Positions 33,390 to 42,720 of a DNA stretch of 53,166 nt are shown here, one piece after another. Positions within the stretch are counted from its first letter, which is position 1, and the number at the start of each line of letters is the position of its first letter. Both the position numbers and the translations under genes were made by a program. Below the pieces are notes generated by a model, which saw nothing but the letters and a program-made list of their open reading frames with translations, had not been told where the DNA came from and ran no database searches. This DNA comes from Candidatus Zhuqueibacterota bacterium (lineage in GTDB: Bacteria; Zhuqueibacterota; Zhuqueibacteria; Residuimicrobiales; Oceaniaggregativiventaceae): contig WJME01000245.1 of the NCBI GenBank assembly GCA_014728115.1, forward strand, positions 1 through 53,166. Direction: 5' to 3'.

Positions 33390-34025
33390 ATGGAACACTC
33401 GTCCCATGTCGCACATCACTTTGCCAATGCCAGCCAGCAAAGAGATTCTGCAAAATTCGGAATGTGGATTTTTCTCATCACCGAAATGCTGCTCTTTGGC
33501 GGTTTGTTTACCGCATATTCGGTCTATCGCGCCATGCATGTGGAAATGTTTATCAATGCCCATAAATTTCTCGATGTTCAATTGGGCACCATCAATACCA
33601 TCATTCTCATTACCAGCTCATTGACCATGGCTCTTGCCGTACGCAGCATTCAGCTGGACAAAAAATCAAAGAGTGCCTGGTTTCTGCTGGCCACACTTTT
33701 CCTGGCTGCACTTTTTTTGGTGATCAAATATTTCGAATATAGCCATAAAATTCATCTCGGACAACTTCCGGGTAAATTTTATACCTTTCAGGGTGTCGAG
33801 GGAACCAATCCGCATCTCTTTTTCAGTGTCTATTTTGTCATGACCGGGTTGCATGGAATTCACGTGATCGCGGGTATGGCAGTAATTCTTTTCCTCTTTA
33901 TCAAGACCTTTCGTGGACACTATTCGGCAGAATATTATAATCCCATCGAAAATACCGGTCTTTATTGGCATCTGGTCGATCTGGTTTGGATCTATTTGTT
34001 TCCGTTGCTATACTTGATAGGATGA
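33390..34025 (+). CDS. ctaE: Cytochrome c oxidase subunit III
   Basis: 211-residue membrane protein with about five helices, subunit III of the heme-copper oxidase. Seen: [20 protein letters not shown] (family signature with Glu), [20 protein letters not shown], and [19 protein letters not shown] at the end. ATG 33390 has GAGGAG (33377-33382) at 7 bases; an upstream TTG overlaps that site and is rejected. Next to ctaF in the standard D-E-F order. Confidence 0.95.
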   Translation: MEHSSHVAHHFANASQQRDSAKFGMWIFLITEMLLFGGLFTAYSVYRAMHVEMFINAHKFLDVQLGTINTIILITSSLTMALAVRSIQLDKKSKSAWFLLATLFLAALFLVIKYFEYSHKIHLGQLPGKFYTFQGVEGTNPHLFFSVYFVMTGLHGIHVIAGMAVILFLFIKTFRGHYSAEYYNPIENTGLYWHLVDLVWIYLFPLLYLIG

Positions 34026-34029
34026 GCTA

Positions 34030-34404
34030 ATGAGTACACCACATGAACATGTCACACCATTGAAAATTTATCTGGGCGTTGCTGCCGCACTTTTTGTGCT
34101 CACCGGCGTGACGGTTGGAGTTTCTTTTATCGATCTGGGAGGGTGGAATGCGATTGTCGCTGTCGGCGTCGCCTCTGTTAAAGCGGCACTGGTCGCTCTC
34201 TTTTTTATGCATCTCTATCACGATGATCGCTTGAATACTATGGTCTTTTTATTCGGGCTCTTGTTCATCACCCTGTTTATCGGTCTGACCATGTTCGATA
34301 CCTTGAGACGGGCTGATATTTATGAGATTCGCGATGTGCCGATCCAAAAAGATGCATCGATCTATCAAAATATGCCCGCCGATACATCACAAAATGCACA
34401 CTAG
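34030..34404 (+). CDS. ctaF: Cytochrome c oxidase subunit IV
   Basis: 124 residues, about three membrane helices, with the conserved VKAALVALFFMHLYHD stretch of prokaryotic subunit IV, followed by a third helix and a hydrophilic C-terminal tail. Small structural subunit of the oxidase; no cofactor. It starts 4 bases after ctaE and is followed, after 12 bases, by heme A synthase. Confidence 0.92.
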   Translation: MSTPHEHVTPLKIYLGVAAALFVLTGVTVGVSFIDLGGWNAIVAVGVASVKAALVALFFMHLYHDDRLNTMVFLFGLLFITLFIGLTMFDTLRRADIYEIRDVPIQKDASIYQNMPADTSQNAH

Positions 34405-34416
34405 CAGGAGAAAACC

Positions 34417-35346
34417 TTGAAACGTTTCAGACGAATATCTGTTATTACCACGCTTTTGACCTATTTTTTGATCTTTGTCGGAGGCCTGGTACGCGTCGCC
34501 GGTGCGGGATTGGGATGCCCGGACTGGCCCAAATGTTTTGATCGCTGGATTCCTCCTGTTCATGTCAGTCAATTGCCGCCCGGCATGGATCCGATAGAAT
34601 TCAATTTTGCCCTTGCCTGGATCGAATATGTTAACCGCCTCATCGGCGTGGTCATTGGATTTTTTATCCTTTTGACAACCATATTGGCCCTCAAATATGC
34701 CAGACATCTCCCGAAAATCTGGGTTCCATCGGTTTTGGCGCTGGTCCTGGTGATCTTTCAGGGATGGCTCGGCGGCTATGTGGTGGCTACAGAACTACAG
34801 CCTGTAATCGTTTCCCTGCATATGTTTCTGGCGCTGGTGATCGTCAGTCTGCTTTTATATGTCAGCCAGCAAGCTTACCATGCTGAATTTGGCGAACAGG
34901 CCGAACGAACGGCTATTCCCCTGGGCAAACCCCTCGTGATCCTTTTGTGGATTGGAGCGATCATTCAAATCATCCTGGGCACTCAGGTGCGCGAAGCCCT
35001 GGAACATATGCGCGAACAATTTCCGCTCTTGTCAGCCCAGCAATGGTTTGAACGCATCACCTGGATGGATAGTTTGCATGCCCTGGTAGGCGTCGGCATG
35101 GCGGTCGCAACATGGTTGATCGGGTTTTATTTTCTCAAACGTTCCCGTACGAGCAATAGCCTGGCTTATGCTACGACCTGGGGCGCCATGATTCTGGTCG
35201 CTCTGCAGTTTATCATCGGCTCTTTTATGATGGCCATCGATCTCGTTGCCATCGCTCAATTGTTGCACCTGGTCTTTGCCAGCCTCTATCTGGGGAGTCT
35301 TTTGATCATATTCACCGAAATAAGGGGGGCACATGCATCCAGCTGA
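34417..35346 (+). CDS. ctaA: Heme A synthase (CtaA/COX15)
   Basis: 309-residue membrane enzyme oxidising the C8 methyl of heme O to a formyl group, making heme A. Eight helices are expected and about eight hydrophobic segments are seen. Motifs: GGLVRVAGAGLGCPDWPKC with the extracytoplasmic Cys pair of the type-1 (Bacillus-like) enzymes, FALAWIEYVNRLIG (active-site Glu and His), VVSLHMFLALV, MDSLHALVG and QLLHLVFASLY (His ligands). TTG start with AGGAG 6 bases upstream. Together with ctaB it completes the heme A pathway. Confidence 0.94.
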   Translation: MKRFRRISVITTLLTYFLIFVGGLVRVAGAGLGCPDWPKCFDRWIPPVHVSQLPPGMDPIEFNFALAWIEYVNRLIGVVIGFFILLTTILALKYARHLPKIWVPSVLALVLVIFQGWLGGYVVATELQPVIVSLHMFLALVIVSLLLYVSQQAYHAEFGEQAERTAIPLGKPLVILLWIGAIIQIILGTQVREALEHMREQFPLLSAQQWFERITWMDSLHALVGVGMAVATWLIGFYFLKRSRTSNSLAYATTWGAMILVALQFIIGSFMMAIDLVAIAQLLHLVFASLYLGSLLIIFTEIRGAHASS

Positions 35347-35932
35347 AACCTATAAACGATTACTGTTCGGAGGAATAGCGGTTCTTGTGGTCATGACCCT
35401 CGGAGCCGGTGTGATCATCAATTGGGCGCATCGCTCAGTCACCCGCATCCCTGTCATCGGAAATGTCCCCCAGTTTTCCTTTCAGGCGCATGATGGCGAA
35501 AAATTCGGTTATGTCGATTTCTGGGGACATTATACACTGGTCGATTTTATCTTTACAAATTGCCAGAGTGCCTGTCCGATCATGACCTCAGAGATGAGCA
35601 AATTATATGAGAAATATTCCTATTCCGATCAACTTCAATTCGTTTCTGTCTCTGTCGATCCCGCAAGAGATACCTTGCCTGTGCTGCAAGACTATGCCGA
35701 AAAACAGGGGGTCGATGATGACCGATGGCATTTTTTACGTGCCCCGGTCGACAGTGTGATCTGGTTGAGCGAAAAAGGATTCTATCTGCCCGCCGAAAAC
35801 CTGCCCATGGGACACTCGTCAAAGCTTGTGCTGGTGGATAAAAAGAATCGTATTCGCGGATACTATGATGCACTCGATGAACAAGAAATGGAAATCCTGC
35901 AACATGACCTGAAACGTTTAGCGAGACAATAA
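35333..35932 (+). CDS. SCO1/SenC-type copper chaperone (copy 2)
   Basis: 199 residues, a compact SCO protein: N-terminal membrane anchor about 12-30 (GIAVLVVMTLGAGVIINW), thioredoxin-like domain with copper site TNCQSACPIM near 78-86, VSVDPARDT, and a His in MGHSSKLVLVDK. Unlike copy 1 it lacks a C-terminal helix. It overlaps ctaA by 14 bases and abuts the DUF420 gene (TAATG). Two SCO copies may serve different copper sites or conditions; this is inference. Confidence 0.92.
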   Translation: MHPAETYKRLLFGGIAVLVVMTLGAGVIINWAHRSVTRIPVIGNVPQFSFQAHDGEKFGYVDFWGHYTLVDFIFTNCQSACPIMTSEMSKLYEKYSYSDQLQFVSVSVDPARDTLPVLQDYAEKQGVDDDRWHFLRAPVDSVIWLSEKGFYLPAENLPMGHSSKLVLVDKKNRIRGYYDALDEQEMEILQHDLKRLARQ

Positions 35933-36345
35933 TGCCTGTATCCTATTTACCCAGCTTGAATGCCTTTTTGAATGGCGTTGCCACCTTTTTTCTGATTTTC
36001 GGATTTGTTGCCATTAAACAAAAACATGCACACGTTCATAAACGGCTGATGCTTGCTGCACTATTTGCTTCGGCCCTGTTTTTGACATTTTACCTCATTT
36101 ATCACGCCCAGGTCGGTTCTGTGGGTTATCCTCACTATGACTGGACACGCCCTCTCTATTTTGCCATTTTGATACCTCATATCATCATGGCTGCGGTTAT
36201 GGTTCCCTTTATTTTCGCGTTGGTGTGGCTAGCCTTTAATAAACGCTTTCATGCCCACAAACAGCTGGCACGTTGGGTATGGCCGGTTTGGATATATGTA
36301 TCAATTTCCGGTGTGACCATCTATGTTATGCTTTACCACCTCTAA
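35932..36345 (+). CDS. ctaM: DUF420 membrane protein (CtaM-like oxidase assembly factor)
   Basis: 137 residues with four membrane helices and several conserved His: LNAFLNGVATFFLIFGF, HVHKRLMLAALFASALFLTFYLIYHA, RPLYFAILIPHIIMA, and FHAHKQLARWVWPVWIYVSISG. DUF420 proteins such as Bacillus YozB/CtaM are needed for maturation of heme-copper oxidases, which suits the position at the end of the oxidase block. Start codon overlaps the SCO stop. Confidence 0.9.
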   Translation: MPVSYLPSLNAFLNGVATFFLIFGFVAIKQKHAHVHKRLMLAALFASALFLTFYLIYHAQVGSVGYPHYDWTRPLYFAILIPHIIMAAVMVPFIFALVWLAFNKRFHAHKQLARWVWPVWIYVSISGVTIYVMLYHL

Positions 36346-36361
36346 AACCGGGAGGAGAGCC

Positions 36362-36988
36362 ATGTGGAAAGTATTGTTCGTGATCGTCTTTTTATTTTAT
36401 GGACCCGAACCATCCCATTGTCAGGAAATCATTCCGATCGATGCACGAATTTCTCCTGATACCACTTTCACGCCGATTCTCGTCAAGGATATCAAACTCG
36501 ATTTCCGCTTTGCAGGGTATGGTGTCTATATCCCCTCAAATTATCCTGTGGTGACCAAAATCTCTTTGGAAAATGGTGAAATTATTCCGTTTCCGGAAAT
36601 CGCCCGCATGGAAATGACCGGGCAACGAGTGCAGTGGAAAAAATTTGTACAACCCGGCGAGAGATCGGAATATCCCAGTATCGATGAACAAGGCTATTAT
36701 CACTGGAGTGAAATAGAGGTCGATGTTCGGCTCCGGGACTGGGACGGTGAAATCACGAAAGCCAGACTGAAACGACCCGAATTGTGCGATGTCTATCTCA
36801 TCGGACGTACAGAACGCGGAGAATATGAACTCCAGATAGATCAGGAAAACGACAAAACCATTGTGGTCGAGTTTTTAGCCAACTTTATCATGCAGTGTAC
36901 GGAAAATCCGACCCATATTTTTCCAAACAAAGAGTACAAGTATTGTCCCCTCTGCGGAAATCCCTTAAAACGGGTGCAACGGCCCTGA
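36362..36988 (+). CDS. Secreted protein of unknown function with C-terminal Zn-ribbon-like motif
   Basis: 208 residues beginning with a signal peptide (MWKVLFVIVFLFYGPEPSHCQ). The mature part is rich in beta-strand and charged residues, and ends with MQCTENPTH about 20 residues before YKYCPLCGNPLKR, a zinc-ribbon-like Cys set. Zinc ribbons are unusual in exported proteins. ATG 36362 has the strong site GGAGGAGAG; an in-frame ATG at 36323 lies inside ctaM and is rejected. It follows the oxidase assembly genes and could be part of that operon; I do not recognise a family. Confidence 0.8.
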   Translation: MWKVLFVIVFLFYGPEPSHCQEIIPIDARISPDTTFTPILVKDIKLDFRFAGYGVYIPSNYPVVTKISLENGEIIPFPEIARMEMTGQRVQWKKFVQPGERSEYPSIDEQGYYHWSEIEVDVRLRDWDGEITKARLKRPELCDVYLIGRTERGEYELQIDQENDKTIVVEFLANFIMQCTENPTHIFPNKEYKYCPLCGNPLKRVQRP

Positions 36989-37060
36989 CTCTGTTTTTAG
37001 CTTGATTTTAGCGTCAAGAATCCAGATATTTGGGTTTGAATTTAATGTTTGTGATTTCCA

Positions 37061-37591
37061 ATGGGCACTGTAAAATCTATACCCGATGTAACCCTGATCT
37101 GCGGAATCTGTGCACAACAGGAGGACCAAATCAAACGTGTTCTCGACACGATTTGTCCGTCTCTCGGACCCGTGCAGCAGTCCAGTCAGCCGTTTGCATT
37201 CGATCACACCGACTATTATGCCGATGAAATGGGACGCTCGCTGATCAAGCTTTTTGTCTCCTTTAAGAACCGCATCGATCCTGTTCGTCTGCCAGATATT
37301 AAACTCTATACCAATGCGATCGAACAACGCTTTGCAGCCCAGGGCAAGAGAACCGTTAACCTGGATCCCGGGTATATCGAGATTCCCAAACTCGTCCTCG
37401 CAACGACCAAAAATTTTAGCCATCGAATTTACATCGGTAAAGGGATATTTGGTGATGTACAATTGTATTGGCGCCAGGGAAAATTTATAGGGAATCCCTG
37501 GACCTATCCCGATTACCTGGAACCCGAAAATATCGATTTTTTTACTGCTGTTCGTAACCAATTAATTTTTTCCAGAACGGAGCACGACTGA
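37061..37591 (+). CDS. DUF4416 family protein
   Basis: 176 residues, cytoplasmic, matching the DUF4416 pattern in my recollection: FAFDHTDYYADEMG near 46-59, LYTNAIEQRF, KRTVNLDPGYIEIPKLVLATTK near 106, and QLYWRQGKFIGNPWTYPDYL near the end. No function is established. Start taken at ATG 37061 within a spacer that has no clear ribosome site. The stop overlaps the purM start (TGATG), suggesting coupling. Confidence 0.82.
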   Translation: MGTVKSIPDVTLICGICAQQEDQIKRVLDTICPSLGPVQQSSQPFAFDHTDYYADEMGRSLIKLFVSFKNRIDPVRLPDIKLYTNAIEQRFAAQGKRTVNLDPGYIEIPKLVLATTKNFSHRIYIGKGIFGDVQLYWRQGKFIGNPWTYPDYLEPENIDFFTAVRNQLIFSRTEHD

Positions 37592-38610
37592 TGGGACTAT
37601 CCTATAAAGATGCAGGTGTAAACCTGAATACTGCCGAAGAATCGACACGCAAAATCGCTTCCCTTGCAAAGTCTACATTTAATAAACGAGTTTTGAACGA
37701 CATTGGTCTTTTTGCAGGATTCTTTGAACTCGACCTGGAAAAATATCACCACCCGGTACTGGTTTCCAGTATCGATGGCGTGGGAACCAAACTCAAGATC
37801 GCCTTTATGCTCGATCATCACTCTTCGGTGGGACAGGATCTGGTCAATCATTGCATCAATGATATCATGACCTGTGGCGCAGATCCTCTGTTTTTTCTCG
37901 ATTATATCGGCACCCAGACCCTGGAAGAACGCGTGGCTGAAGAAATTATTTTTGGTATGGCCAAAGCCTGTAAAGAAAATGACGTGGCTCTCATCGGCGG
38001 TGAAACCGCAGAGATGCCCGGTTTTTATAGCAAAGGCGAATACGACCTCGCAGGCACGATCATTGGCGTCGTGAACCGGGATGATGTAATCGATGGCAGA
38101 AATATTCAACCCGATGATGTGCTGGTTGGTTTGTTCTCTACCGGACTTCATACTAATGGATTTTCTCTGGCTCGTAAAGTATTACTAGAATATGCCAAAG
38201 TAGATATTGCCAAATTCGAATCCCGGCTTCATACCACCTGGGGCGATGCACTGTTGGCTATTCACAAGAGTTACAAAAATCCGATACAGGCCGTGCGAAA
38301 AATTGAGGGTATCACCGGTATCAGCCATATCACCGGCGGAGGTCTTGTCGGTAATACCAAACGACTGCTGCAACCCGGACTCACATTGAATATCGACTGG
38401 TGCGCGTGGCAGATTCCGACTCTTTTTACCTTGATTCAGGAACTGGGGGATATAAGCGATGAAGAAATGCAACAGGTCTTTAATCTGGGGATCGGACTCG
38501 TTTTTGTTGTACGGCCGGAGAGCGTCGATACGGTCATCCGGACATTGAACGATATGGATGAACCGGCCGTGACCCTTGGCAAGGTGGTAAGGCAGGAATC
38601 CAATGTATAA
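37591..38610 (+). CDS. purM: Phosphoribosylformylglycinamidine cyclo-ligase
   Basis: AIR synthetase, 339 residues, ATP-dependent ring closure of FGAM to AIR in purine biosynthesis. Seen: the N-terminal SYKDAGVNL (normally SYxxAGVD/NI), SSIDGVGTKLKIA, DQ-type region VNHCINDIMTCGADPLFFLDYIGT, GGETAEMPGFY, FSTGLHTNGFSLAR and ITGGGLVGNTKRLL. Length and motif order are normal. No other pur genes of the main pathway are adjacent; apt (salvage) lies 4 kb on. It overlaps gpsA by 8 bases. Confidence 0.95.
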   Translation: MGLSYKDAGVNLNTAEESTRKIASLAKSTFNKRVLNDIGLFAGFFELDLEKYHHPVLVSSIDGVGTKLKIAFMLDHHSSVGQDLVNHCINDIMTCGADPLFFLDYIGTQTLEERVAEEIIFGMAKACKENDVALIGGETAEMPGFYSKGEYDLAGTIIGVVNRDDVIDGRNIQPDDVLVGLFSTGLHTNGFSLARKVLLEYAKVDIAKFESRLHTTWGDALLAIHKSYKNPIQAVRKIEGITGISHITGGGLVGNTKRLLQPGLTLNIDWCAWQIPTLFTLIQELGDISDEEMQQVFNLGIGLVFVVRPESVDTVIRTLNDMDEPAVTLGKVVRQESNV

Positions 38611-39631
38611 AGCCTACAAAGATAAAAATATTGCTATCCTGGGTGCCGGTAGCTGGGGTCTGGCTTTGGCAGATCATTGCCATCGCATCGGTCATAACGT
38701 CAGCGTGTGGGAATTTGATGAACAGGCAGCAGAAAAACTGAATCGGACTCGCAAAAGAATGGAAATGCTTCCGCATCTCGTTTTGCATAAAGATATTCAC
38801 GTCTCATCAGATATGTCAGGCACCGTTACGGATGCTGATATCATTTTGTTGGTCGTACCTTCACATGTGGCACGATCGGTCCTTTCCGCATTGTCGAAAT
38901 GTGCTCTCAAACCAGAGACGATACTGGTGAGTTGTATCAAAGGCATCGAGATCAATACCTTGCAAAGAATGTCAGAAATCATTAGCGAGTGTTGTATAGA
39001 GCTGGCCGGACAACGTTTTGTCGTTTTGTCCGGTCCCAGTCATGCCGAAGAAGTGAATCAAATGATCCCCACTGCTGTCGTGGTCGCCAGCCATGACCTT
39101 CAGGCAGCTGAACGAGTTCAAAAGGCCATGACCAGCAAAACATTTCGCTTTTATACCAGCCAGGATGTGATCGGCGTTGAACTCGGAGGCGCCCTGAAAA
39201 ATGTCATTGCCATTGCCGCCGGTATTTGTGATGGCGCAGGGTTTGGCGACAATACCAAGGCCGCCCTGCAGCCCCGGGGACTGGCTGAGATCGCTCGTCT
39301 GGGCGAGAAACTGGGTGCCGATCCCCTGACGTTTGGAGGCCTGTCCGGTATGGGCGATCTCATCGTGACGTGTATGAGCCGCCATAGCCGCAATCGTTTT
39401 GTTGGCGAAGAAATTGGTAAAGGAAAATCACTTAAACAAGTACTTGATGAAATGTCCATGGTCGCCGAAGGTGTAAGGACTTGTCAGGCTGCAGTCGAAC
39501 TGGCTAAAAAATATAACGTGGAAATGCCGATATGCTTACAAATTTACAAAGTGTTGTTTGAACAAAAATCGGCAAAAACAGCTGTAGAATCGCTTATGAC
39601 ACGTAAAGTCAAACCGGAACGGTGGTCATAG
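38603..39631 (+). CDS. gpsA: Glycerol-3-phosphate dehydrogenase [NAD(P)+]
   Basis: 342 residues; reduces dihydroxyacetone phosphate to sn-glycerol 3-phosphate for phospholipid synthesis. Rossmann motif AILGAGSWGLALADH near the N-terminus, LVSCIKGIE, VLSGPSHAEEV (substrate-binding), the catalytic-Lys region GVELGGALKNVIAIAAG, and GLSGMGDLIVTC. It starts within purM, so the two are probably cotranscribed. GYARG-type variations are not remarkable. Confidence 0.95.
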   Translation: MYKAYKDKNIAILGAGSWGLALADHCHRIGHNVSVWEFDEQAAEKLNRTRKRMEMLPHLVLHKDIHVSSDMSGTVTDADIILLVVPSHVARSVLSALSKCALKPETILVSCIKGIEINTLQRMSEIISECCIELAGQRFVVLSGPSHAEEVNQMIPTAVVVASHDLQAAERVQKAMTSKTFRFYTSQDVIGVELGGALKNVIAIAAGICDGAGFGDNTKAALQPRGLAEIARLGEKLGADPLTFGGLSGMGDLIVTCMSRHSRNRFVGEEIGKGKSLKQVLDEMSMVAEGVRTCQAAVELAKKYNVEMPICLQIYKVLFEQKSAKTAVESLMTRKVKPERWS

Positions 39632-39669
39632 GATCGATGAACAAGCGGGTCTAACGGGAGGAAACAATT

Positions 39670-40506
39670 ATGTTTAAAACCATCATGTTGGCCCTCGATG
39701 CGTCAAAATATGCAGATTCTGTTCTTAAACACGGGATCGATCTGGCGAGTAAATTCAAGAGTCATGTCACCGTGCTTTCTGTCGCTGATGTCCGCATTTT
39801 CGAATGGGCGACGAGTATCGGCACAGACGGTTTTGTGCCGCTGATCCCTTCCGGAGCCTATGAAAGCGAATCACGCAAATTGGTTGAAGAAAAGTGTGAA
39901 CGAATCATTGTAAAGGCCGGTGAGATTCTGCAAAAAGAAAATATTGAATTCGAAACCATGAAATATGAAGGCTCGCCGCCGGACGTGATACTTGAAAAAT
40001 CATCCCTTGCCGATATCGTGGTCATGGGTAAACGCGGCGAATATGAACGCTGGGATAATGATTCTCTGGGGGCAACTGTCGATACGGTGAGTCGCCATAT
40101 CCCAAAACCGCTCTTTGTCAGTAAAAAAGAATATCGCGACATTACTAACATTCTCATCGGCTATGACGGCTCTGCACACGCAAACCATGCATTGCAGTGC
40201 TGTGGCCATCTGGCTGAAGCGTTTCATGCCCAAATCACAGTCATCTCGGTCACCGAGGATGAAGAACTGGGCAAACATTATCTGCAGGAAGCCAGCAATT
40301 ACCTGTTGAATTACGAGGTCACCTGCCAGACTCGTATCATCTCTGGTGTTCCGCACAAGGCCATTGTCAAATTCGCCGACGATCATGGTATCGACCTGAT
40401 CTCAATCGGTGCCTATGGCCACTCTAGGATAAAACAAGCCATATTGGGCAGTACCACCGAACAGATTATCCGGTTCGCCAAATGTCCGGTTCTGATGGTA
40501 AACTAG
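39670..40506 (+). CDS. Universal stress protein, tandem UspA domains
   Basis: 278 residues with two Usp folds (about 1-155 and 158-278). Domain 1 begins KTIMLALDASKYADSVL and ends with DIVVMGKRGEYERWD, lacking the usual ATP-binding glycine loop; domain 2 begins NILIGYDGSAHANHAL and ends with SIGAYGHSRIKQAILGSTTEQI, matching the G-2x-G-9x-G(S/T) ATP-binding loop. So probably only the second half binds nucleotide. GGGAGGAAACA precedes ATG 39670. Role: stress or energy-state response, not further defined. Confidence 0.92.
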   Translation: MFKTIMLALDASKYADSVLKHGIDLASKFKSHVTVLSVADVRIFEWATSIGTDGFVPLIPSGAYESESRKLVEEKCERIIVKAGEILQKENIEFETMKYEGSPPDVILEKSSLADIVVMGKRGEYERWDNDSLGATVDTVSRHIPKPLFVSKKEYRDITNILIGYDGSAHANHALQCCGHLAEAFHAQITVISVTEDEELGKHYLQEASNYLLNYEVTCQTRIISGVPHKAIVKFADDHGIDLISIGAYGHSRIKQAILGSTTEQIIRFAKCPVLMVN

Positions 40507-40536
40507 AATACATAATACAGAAAGGATGCTCGTATC

Positions 40537-41829
40537 ATGGAGAGGGTCTATATCGCTGATGCAGCAGAACATGTCGATCAAAATGTAACGATCAAGGGAT
40601 GGGTGCATAACAAGACCCATAAAGGCAAACTCTTATTTATTATGCTCAGAGACGGTACCGGAATGATCCAGGCGGTCGTTTTTAAGGGAAATTTTGATGA
40701 GGACTATTTTGATGAATTGATCCGGTTAGCTCAGGAAAGCGCTATTTTGGTAACTGGTAAGATTGTTCAAGATAAACGCTCAAAAGGCGGGTTTGAATTG
40801 CAAGCCGATGAGGTAACGATCCATCACGAAGCCCAGGAATATCCCATTACGCCCAAAGAACATGGCATCGAATTCCTTATGGATCACCGTCATCTCTGGC
40901 TAAGATCCACCAAACAAAATGCTTTGCTTAAAGTTAGACATAAAGTCATCAAAGCATCTCGTGATTTCCTGGATAATAACGGTTTTACACTCGTGGATGC
41001 CCCGATTTTTACTCCGTCTGCTTGTGAAGGGACTACAAACCTGTTTGAAACCGAATATTTCGATGCACAGGCTTATCTTACGCAGAGCGGTCAGCTATAC
41101 ATGGAAGCCGGAGCCATGGCATTTGGCAAGGTCTATTGCTTTGGTCCTACCTTTAGAGCAGAAAAATCAAAAACACGACGCCATTTGACCGAATTTTGGA
41201 TGGTCGAACCCGAAATGGCATATTGTGATCTGCAGGAAGATATGATCTGGGCTGAAAAAATGGTTGAATATGTTGCCCAATATGTTCTCAATACCTGTGA
41301 AAAAGAGCTGACGCTTTTGGAACGTGACTTGAGTAAACTGGAAACGATCAAGGCTCCTTTTCCGAGAATCACTTATGATCAAGCTGCAGAAATTCTCAAA
41401 AAAGCGAATTCGGACTTTGTCTATGGAGACGATTTTGGGGCTCCTGATGAAACCATCCTTTCACAGGAATTTGAAAAACCTCTCATGGTCACTCATTATC
41501 CGGCTGATGTCAAGGCTTTTTACATGAAACGTGATCCCGACAATCCGGAGCGGGCCTTGTGTGTCGATGTTCTCGCACCAGAAGGGTATGGTGAGATCAT
41601 CGGCGGTGGTCAGCGTGAGGATAACCTGGATGAACTGTTGAAACGCATCAAAGAGCATGAACTGCCGGAAGAGGCGTTCCAGTGGTATACCGACCTGCGC
41701 CGCTATGGCAGCGTACCCCATTCCGGTTTTGGTATGGGAATAGAACGTACCGTAACCTGGTTAACCGGAACACACCATGTGCGCGAAGCGATTCCGTTTC
41801 CACGAACCATGACGCGGCTTTATCCATAA
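40537..41829 (+). CDS. asnS: Asparaginyl-tRNA synthetase
   Basis: Class IIb aminoacyl-tRNA synthetase, 430 residues. N-terminal OB fold ([26 protein letters not shown]), motif 1 region ([27 protein letters not shown]), motif 2 [20 protein letters not shown], and motif 3 [26 protein letters not shown] and the active-site set favour Asn over Asp. A direct AsnRS is expected to make the Asp-tRNA(Asn) amidation route unnecessary. Start at ATG 40537 with AAAGGATG upstream. Confidence 0.94.
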   Translation: MERVYIADAAEHVDQNVTIKGWVHNKTHKGKLLFIMLRDGTGMIQAVVFKGNFDEDYFDELIRLAQESAILVTGKIVQDKRSKGGFELQADEVTIHHEAQEYPITPKEHGIEFLMDHRHLWLRSTKQNALLKVRHKVIKASRDFLDNNGFTLVDAPIFTPSACEGTTNLFETEYFDAQAYLTQSGQLYMEAGAMAFGKVYCFGPTFRAEKSKTRRHLTEFWMVEPEMAYCDLQEDMIWAEKMVEYVAQYVLNTCEKELTLLERDLSKLETIKAPFPRITYDQAAEILKKANSDFVYGDDFGAPDETILSQEFEKPLMVTHYPADVKAFYMKRDPDNPERALCVDVLAPEGYGEIIGGGQREDNLDELLKRIKEHELPEEAFQWYTDLRRYGSVPHSGFGMGIERTVTWLTGTHHVREAIPFPRTMTRLYP

Positions 41830-41884
41830 CCCGAGCAACTCTTTTTCCAGGGTGTTTTTACTCAAACCAATTTTTAGGAGATGT

Positions 41885-42163
41885 ATGGATTCTGTCAAAG
41901 CAACCGTTAAAATAAAGGGCGATGTCCAGGGGGTCGGTTTCCGGCATTTTACGGTTCAGAATGCCAGGCGCCTCGATGTTAATGGCTATGTAGTGAATCA
42001 GTTAGATGGCTCGGTTAAAGTGGTTGCCGAAGGCCCCAAACAAAACGTCGAAGCTTTGATCGATGTGCTCAAAGAGGGTCCGGGTGCGGCCACAGTGAAT
42101 GATGTCGATGTCCAATTCAGTGATGCGACAAAAGGGTATAGCGGTTTTCAGGTTAAATTCTGA
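41885..42163 (+). CDS. acyP: Acylphosphatase
   Basis: 92-residue acylphosphatase hydrolysing carboxyl-phosphate bonds. Signature: KGDVQGVGFRHFTVQNARRLDVNGYVVN, including the catalytic Arg of GVGFR and Asn of GYVVN. ATG 41885 is chosen with TAGGAG immediately upstream; an in-frame TTG at 41852 is rejected. It sits before apt and 0.7 kb from buk/ptb; acyl-phosphates made by ptb are a possible substrate class, but that is only a guess. Confidence 0.92.
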   Translation: MDSVKATVKIKGDVQGVGFRHFTVQNARRLDVNGYVVNQLDGSVKVVAEGPKQNVEALIDVLKEGPGAATVNDVDVQFSDATKGYSGFQVKF

Positions 42164-42178
42164 GAAAGGAGACATGTG

Positions 42179-42703
42179 ATGCTGGATCTAGCGACTGTGA
42201 TACGGGATATCCCTGACTTTCCCAAACCCGGTATTATTTTTAAAGATATTACCACCTTGTTGGCGAATCCCCAGGCCATGAAGCAAACTATCGATGAAAT
42301 GCAGCAGCGATTTGAAAAGGATAACATCGATGCGGTTCTGGGGATAGAATCGCGTGGTTTTATTTTCGCAGGAATTCTGGCTTTGAGGTGGGAGGTTCCC
42401 ATGATTCCCGTGCGTAAGCCGGGTAAACTTCCATTTGAAACGATATCAGAGAGCTATACTCTCGAGTATGGCACCGATTCGCTGGAAATGCATGTCGATG
42501 CATTAAAAGCCGGTCAGAATGTTCTTATCGTCGACGATCTTCTTGCCACCGGCGGTACCGTGCGGGCCACTGCTAAACTGGTTGAAAAACTGGGTGCCAA
42601 TGTTGTTGGTTGTTGTTTTCTCATTGAACTCGATTTTTTGAATGCCCGAAAACAATTGCAAGAGTATCGAATCGAATCCCTGATTCATTGTGATGCAGAA
42701 TAA
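42179..42703 (+). CDS. apt: Adenine phosphoribosyltransferase
   Basis: 174 residues; makes AMP from adenine and PRPP (purine salvage). Seen: IRDIPDFPKPGIIFKDITTLL, GIESRGFIFAGILA, RKPGKLPFETISESY, the PRPP-binding loop VLIVDDLLATGGTVRA. ATG 42179 is preferred over GTG 42176: the site AAAGGAG lies 7 bases upstream of it. Normal length and motifs. Confidence 0.95.
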   Translation: MLDLATVIRDIPDFPKPGIIFKDITTLLANPQAMKQTIDEMQQRFEKDNIDAVLGIESRGFIFAGILALRWEVPMIPVRKPGKLPFETISESYTLEYGTDSLEMHVDALKAGQNVLIVDDLLATGGTVRATAKLVEKLGANVVGCCFLIELDFLNARKQLQEYRIESLIHCDAE

Positions 42704-42720
42704 AAAATTACGGATAATAC

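Noticed and set aside
38205..38225. tRNA-like TTCGAATCC box
   Set aside because: It is inside the purM coding sequence and no cloverleaf can be drawn around it.
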